Assembly: GCA_964545925.1 (NCBI GenBank)
Contig: CAZJHM010000006.1
Location: forward strand, 1 to 32,116
Source: CAZJHM01 sp964545925
Lineage (GTDB): Archaea; Iainarchaeota; Iainarchaeia; Iainarchaeales; CAZJHM01
Direction of reading: 5' to 3'
DNA: 32,116 nt
Below, piece by piece: positions 30,195-32,116 of the stretch. The position numbers and the translations under genes were made by a program. How positions within the stretch are numbered: the first letter of the stretch is position 1; every line of letters starts with the position of its first letter. The notes beneath the pieces were generated by a model. That model was not told the origin of the DNA, made no database searches, and saw nothing but the letters and a program-made list of their open reading frames with translations.

Positions 30195-32116
30195 ATGAAA
30201 TATTCAATAATTTTAGTCTTTCTTTTGTTTTTCCTTTTTCCTCTTCAAGCAGAACTTCAATCAACAGTGGGAATAATTCCTAAATTAACAGCAGAGGAAA
30301 CAAAAGATGCACCAGTCTTACAAGAAATAAGTATCTATCCAGAATTCGGAATTCCTTGCACTCTTTTCACTTACAAAGTTCTTTATTCAGATTCCAAAAA
30401 CCGTTCTCCAGAATACATAAGAATCTGGTTAAATGGAACTTGGCATGATATGAAACCAACAGGAGAAAAAGGAATAAATGGAAACACAACAGGAGATGTT
30501 TATTCTTATGATTTTATTCCAACTGATTACACAGCAAATTTTTATTATTATGAAGCTTCAAATGGAGTAGGAAAAGCAAGAGCAGGAATAATTGATAGTC
30601 CAAATAATGCTCCTTTAATCTATACAGAAGCTTTCAATAACAATCAAGTTCTTTTATTTTCTCGCACTTCTTCAACTCCTCTCTGGATTTATGAAACAAA
30701 AAATGATATTATAAGTAATGTTGCAATTTCCAAAGATTCCCAATACATCGCAGTTTCAACTTTTACTTCAATTTATCTCTTTTCCAAAGATTCCAAAGAA
30801 CCTCTCTGGCGCTACTGCAATATTTGTAATGAACTTCCAATTCCATTAAAGAATTATTCCGGAATAGCAATTTCTTCAAATGGAGATTATATAGCAGGAA
30901 CAGTCCAAGACACTCTTTATGTCTTTGAAAAAGAAAGTAATATTCCTATCCTAACAGCAAAACTAGACACAAGTGCAATTGGAGTAGATATTTCAGATGA
31001 TGGAAAATATATAGCAGTTGGAGTAGCAAATGCAGGAGAAAAAGGAGACAAAGTTTATTTCTTTTCTCGCACTTCTTCTCAACCTCTCTGGACTTATAAA
31101 GCAGTTCATCCAGATTATACTCAAACTGGAAATTTCTATTCTCCTGCTCTTACCCCAGATGGAAGCAAACTAGCAATCTCAACTGGTTGTCCAGATAGAA
31201 AAGGATATCTTTTTTCTACAGAAGGAGAAATTCTTTTCCAAACTTCTCAATTAGCAGAAGATAGTCCAGTCCATAAATCAGCAATCTCAGATTCAGGAGA
31301 TATGATTGCATATTCTTTAGACAACCAAGCAGGCAATGATTTATTAGTTGTTTTCAATTCTTCTGGTAAAAAACTTTGGAGTTTTTCCTCTTCTTCAGAC
31401 AATACTGCTCGCGCCCTCTCCCTCTCACCTGATGGAAAATCAGTTGCAATTGGAACTTCAGCCGGAAATCTTTATTTCTTTTCCACAACTTCCAATTCTC
31501 CTCTTTGGAAATTCTCAGCAGGAATTTATTCTCAAATCGGAGATATTGCTTTTAATTCAACAGGAGAATATCTAGCAGTAGGAAGCACAGACAAAAAAGT
31601 TTATCTTTTTTCTAAATCTTCTTCAACCCCAGTTTGGAAATACACTTCAAACACTTGGATTAATTCAGTTGCTTTTTCAGACAATTATATAGTTGCAGGA
31701 ACAGGAATATCTGAATATGAAAGAGAAGGAAACATTCTTTCTTCTCCAGTTTCTTGTTCAGAAATAATTGAACCTTATCCAAAAGAAGAACTTGAAAAAT
31801 TCCTCAATTCCTCTTCTTCTCAAACAGGAACAGGAAATTGCGGAGATTCAATCTGCGAACCTAATTTAGGAGAAACCCCAGATACTTGTCCTTCTGATTG
31901 TTGTCCTGACTGCACTGAAAAAGTCCAAGACAATGAATCTTATTGCGGAGATGGAATCTGCGATGACTTGGAAGAAAACAAAGAAAACTGCCCACCTGAC
32001 TGCAATCCTTTTATTGAAACTCCCCCAGAAGATTCCTCCTCTCCACAAACAACCAATCCCCCAGAAAAACAACTAAACATCATAGAACAATTTTTTGCTT
32101 TTCTCTTCTCTCTTTT
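30195..32116 (+). CDS. Secreted beta-propeller protein with Cys-rich repeats (3' end outside window)
   Basis: Open from ATG 30195 to the window edge (640 codons, no stop). A Sec signal peptide is clear (MKYSIILVFLLFFLFPLQAE). Residues about 130-520 are repeated blades carrying motifs such as FSRTSSTPLWIYE, FSRTSSQPLWTYK, FSTTSNSPLWKFS and FSKSSSTPVWKYT, each alternating with strands like GEYLAVGSTDKKVYLF, so a WD40/PQQ-type propeller. After about 545 come two cysteine modules, CGDSICEPNLGET with CPSDC, and CGDGICDDLEEN with CPPDC, a type common in secreted DPANN proteins that looks like a calcium-loop or disulfide module. The hydrophobic IIEQFFAFLFSLF at the edge may begin a C-terminal membrane anchor. 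Probably cell-surface. Confidence 0.8.
   Translation, partial: MKYSIILVFLLFFLFPLQAELQSTVGIIPKLTAEETKDAPVLQEISIYPEFGIPCTLFTYKVLYSDSKNRSPEYIRIWLNGTWHDMKPTGEKGINGNTTGDVYSYDFIPTDYTANFYYYEASNGVGKARAGIIDSPNNAPLIYTEAFNNNQVLLFSRTSSTPLWIYETKNDIISNVAISKDSQYIAVSTFTSIYLFSKDSKEPLWRYCNICNELPIPLKNYSGIAISSNGDYIAGTVQDTLYVFEKESNIPILTAKLDTSAIGVDISDDGKYIAVGVANAGEKGDKVYFFSRTSSQPLWTYKAVHPDYTQTGNFYSPALTPDGSKLAISTGCPDRKGYLFSTEGEILFQTSQLAEDSPVHKSAISDSGDMIAYSLDNQAGNDLLVVFNSSGKKLWSFSSSSDNTARALSLSPDGKSVAIGTSAGNLYFFSTTSNSPLWKFSAGIYSQIGDIAFNSTGEYLAVGSTDKKVYLFSKSSSTPVWKYTSNTWINSVAFSDNYIVAGTGISEYEREGNILSSPVSCSEIIEPYPKEELEKFLNSSSSQTGTGNCGDSICEPNLGETPDTCPSDCCPDCTEKVQDNESYCGDGICDDLEENKENCPPDCNPFIETPPEDSSSPQTTNPPEKQLNIIEQFFAFLFSL

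Noticed and set aside
1..32116. CRISPR array, insertion sequence or prophage
   Set aside because: No regularly spaced direct repeats with spacers, no transposase, integrase or phage structural gene was seen on either strand.

Overview
This is an AT-rich archaeal window. Its informational genes are of archaeal type: Spt5/NusG, L11, MCM, thermosome, PAN, diphthine synthase, an archaeal-type cytidylate kinase and a histone-fold protein. Many genes have a TATA-like box about 25-30 nt upstream of the start codon (leaderless style), and others have strong GAGGTGA Shine-Dalgarno sites. Small gene sizes, a form III-type RuBisCO, N-termini such as MNKKAQGFDVFKLL and CGDGxC-type secreted proteins suggest a DPANN archaeon (Pacearchaeota/Woesearchaeota-like). 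That placement is inference. Two runs of exactly 100 N (10630-10729 and 29013-29112) show a scaffolded draft, probably metagenomic, assembly.

Layout. 1-3754: the tail of an unidentified gene, a Nudix hydrolase, PAN (minus), then RuBisCO and cytidylate kinase. 3908-4798 (minus): L11 and Spt5; spt5 has an in-frame TAA near its 5' end. 4884-10482: a surface-glycosylation block (AglB, GT2, GT4, a membrane-anchored GATase-like protein). 10546-12548: tRNA-Leu(CAA), the first gap, a flippase-like protein, a pilin-like protein, and copies of a hairpin repeat placed at gene 3' ends. 12616-15287: MetRS and a COG2112 kinase-like protein. 15335-16847 (minus): a PIN-domain / Panacea-like pair resembling a toxin-antitoxin operon, and a histone-fold protein with a helical tail. 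17131-21136: thermosome and MCM. 21142-22698 (minus): small multidrug-export-like protein, DUF357 and DphB. 22872-26164: small membrane proteins, another GT4 and two tandem eight-cysteine class III-signal pilins with duplicated promoters. 26214-29216 (minus): IleRS, the second gap, another hairpin repeat and a tRNA-Ile with a UAU anticodon. 29328-30050 (minus): a coiled-coil hypothetical protein and a canonical C/D-box sRNA. 30195-end: a secreted beta-propeller protein cut by the window edge.

Themes. Translation and proteostasis (MetRS, IleRS, two tRNAs, L11, DphB, thermosome, PAN, an rRNA-methylation guide) alternate with cell-surface functions (N-glycosylation, pilins, secreted propeller). 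The strongest non-coding signals are the C/D-box sRNA at about 30000-30050, whose D guide fits 16S helix 44, and a family of about 31-34 nt hairpin units. These units start with TGAACTTTT directly at the ends of two tRNAs and of one protein gene, where the unit's TGA is the stop codon. Both assembly gaps adjoin these units. I found no CRISPR array, insertion sequence, intein or rRNA gene.
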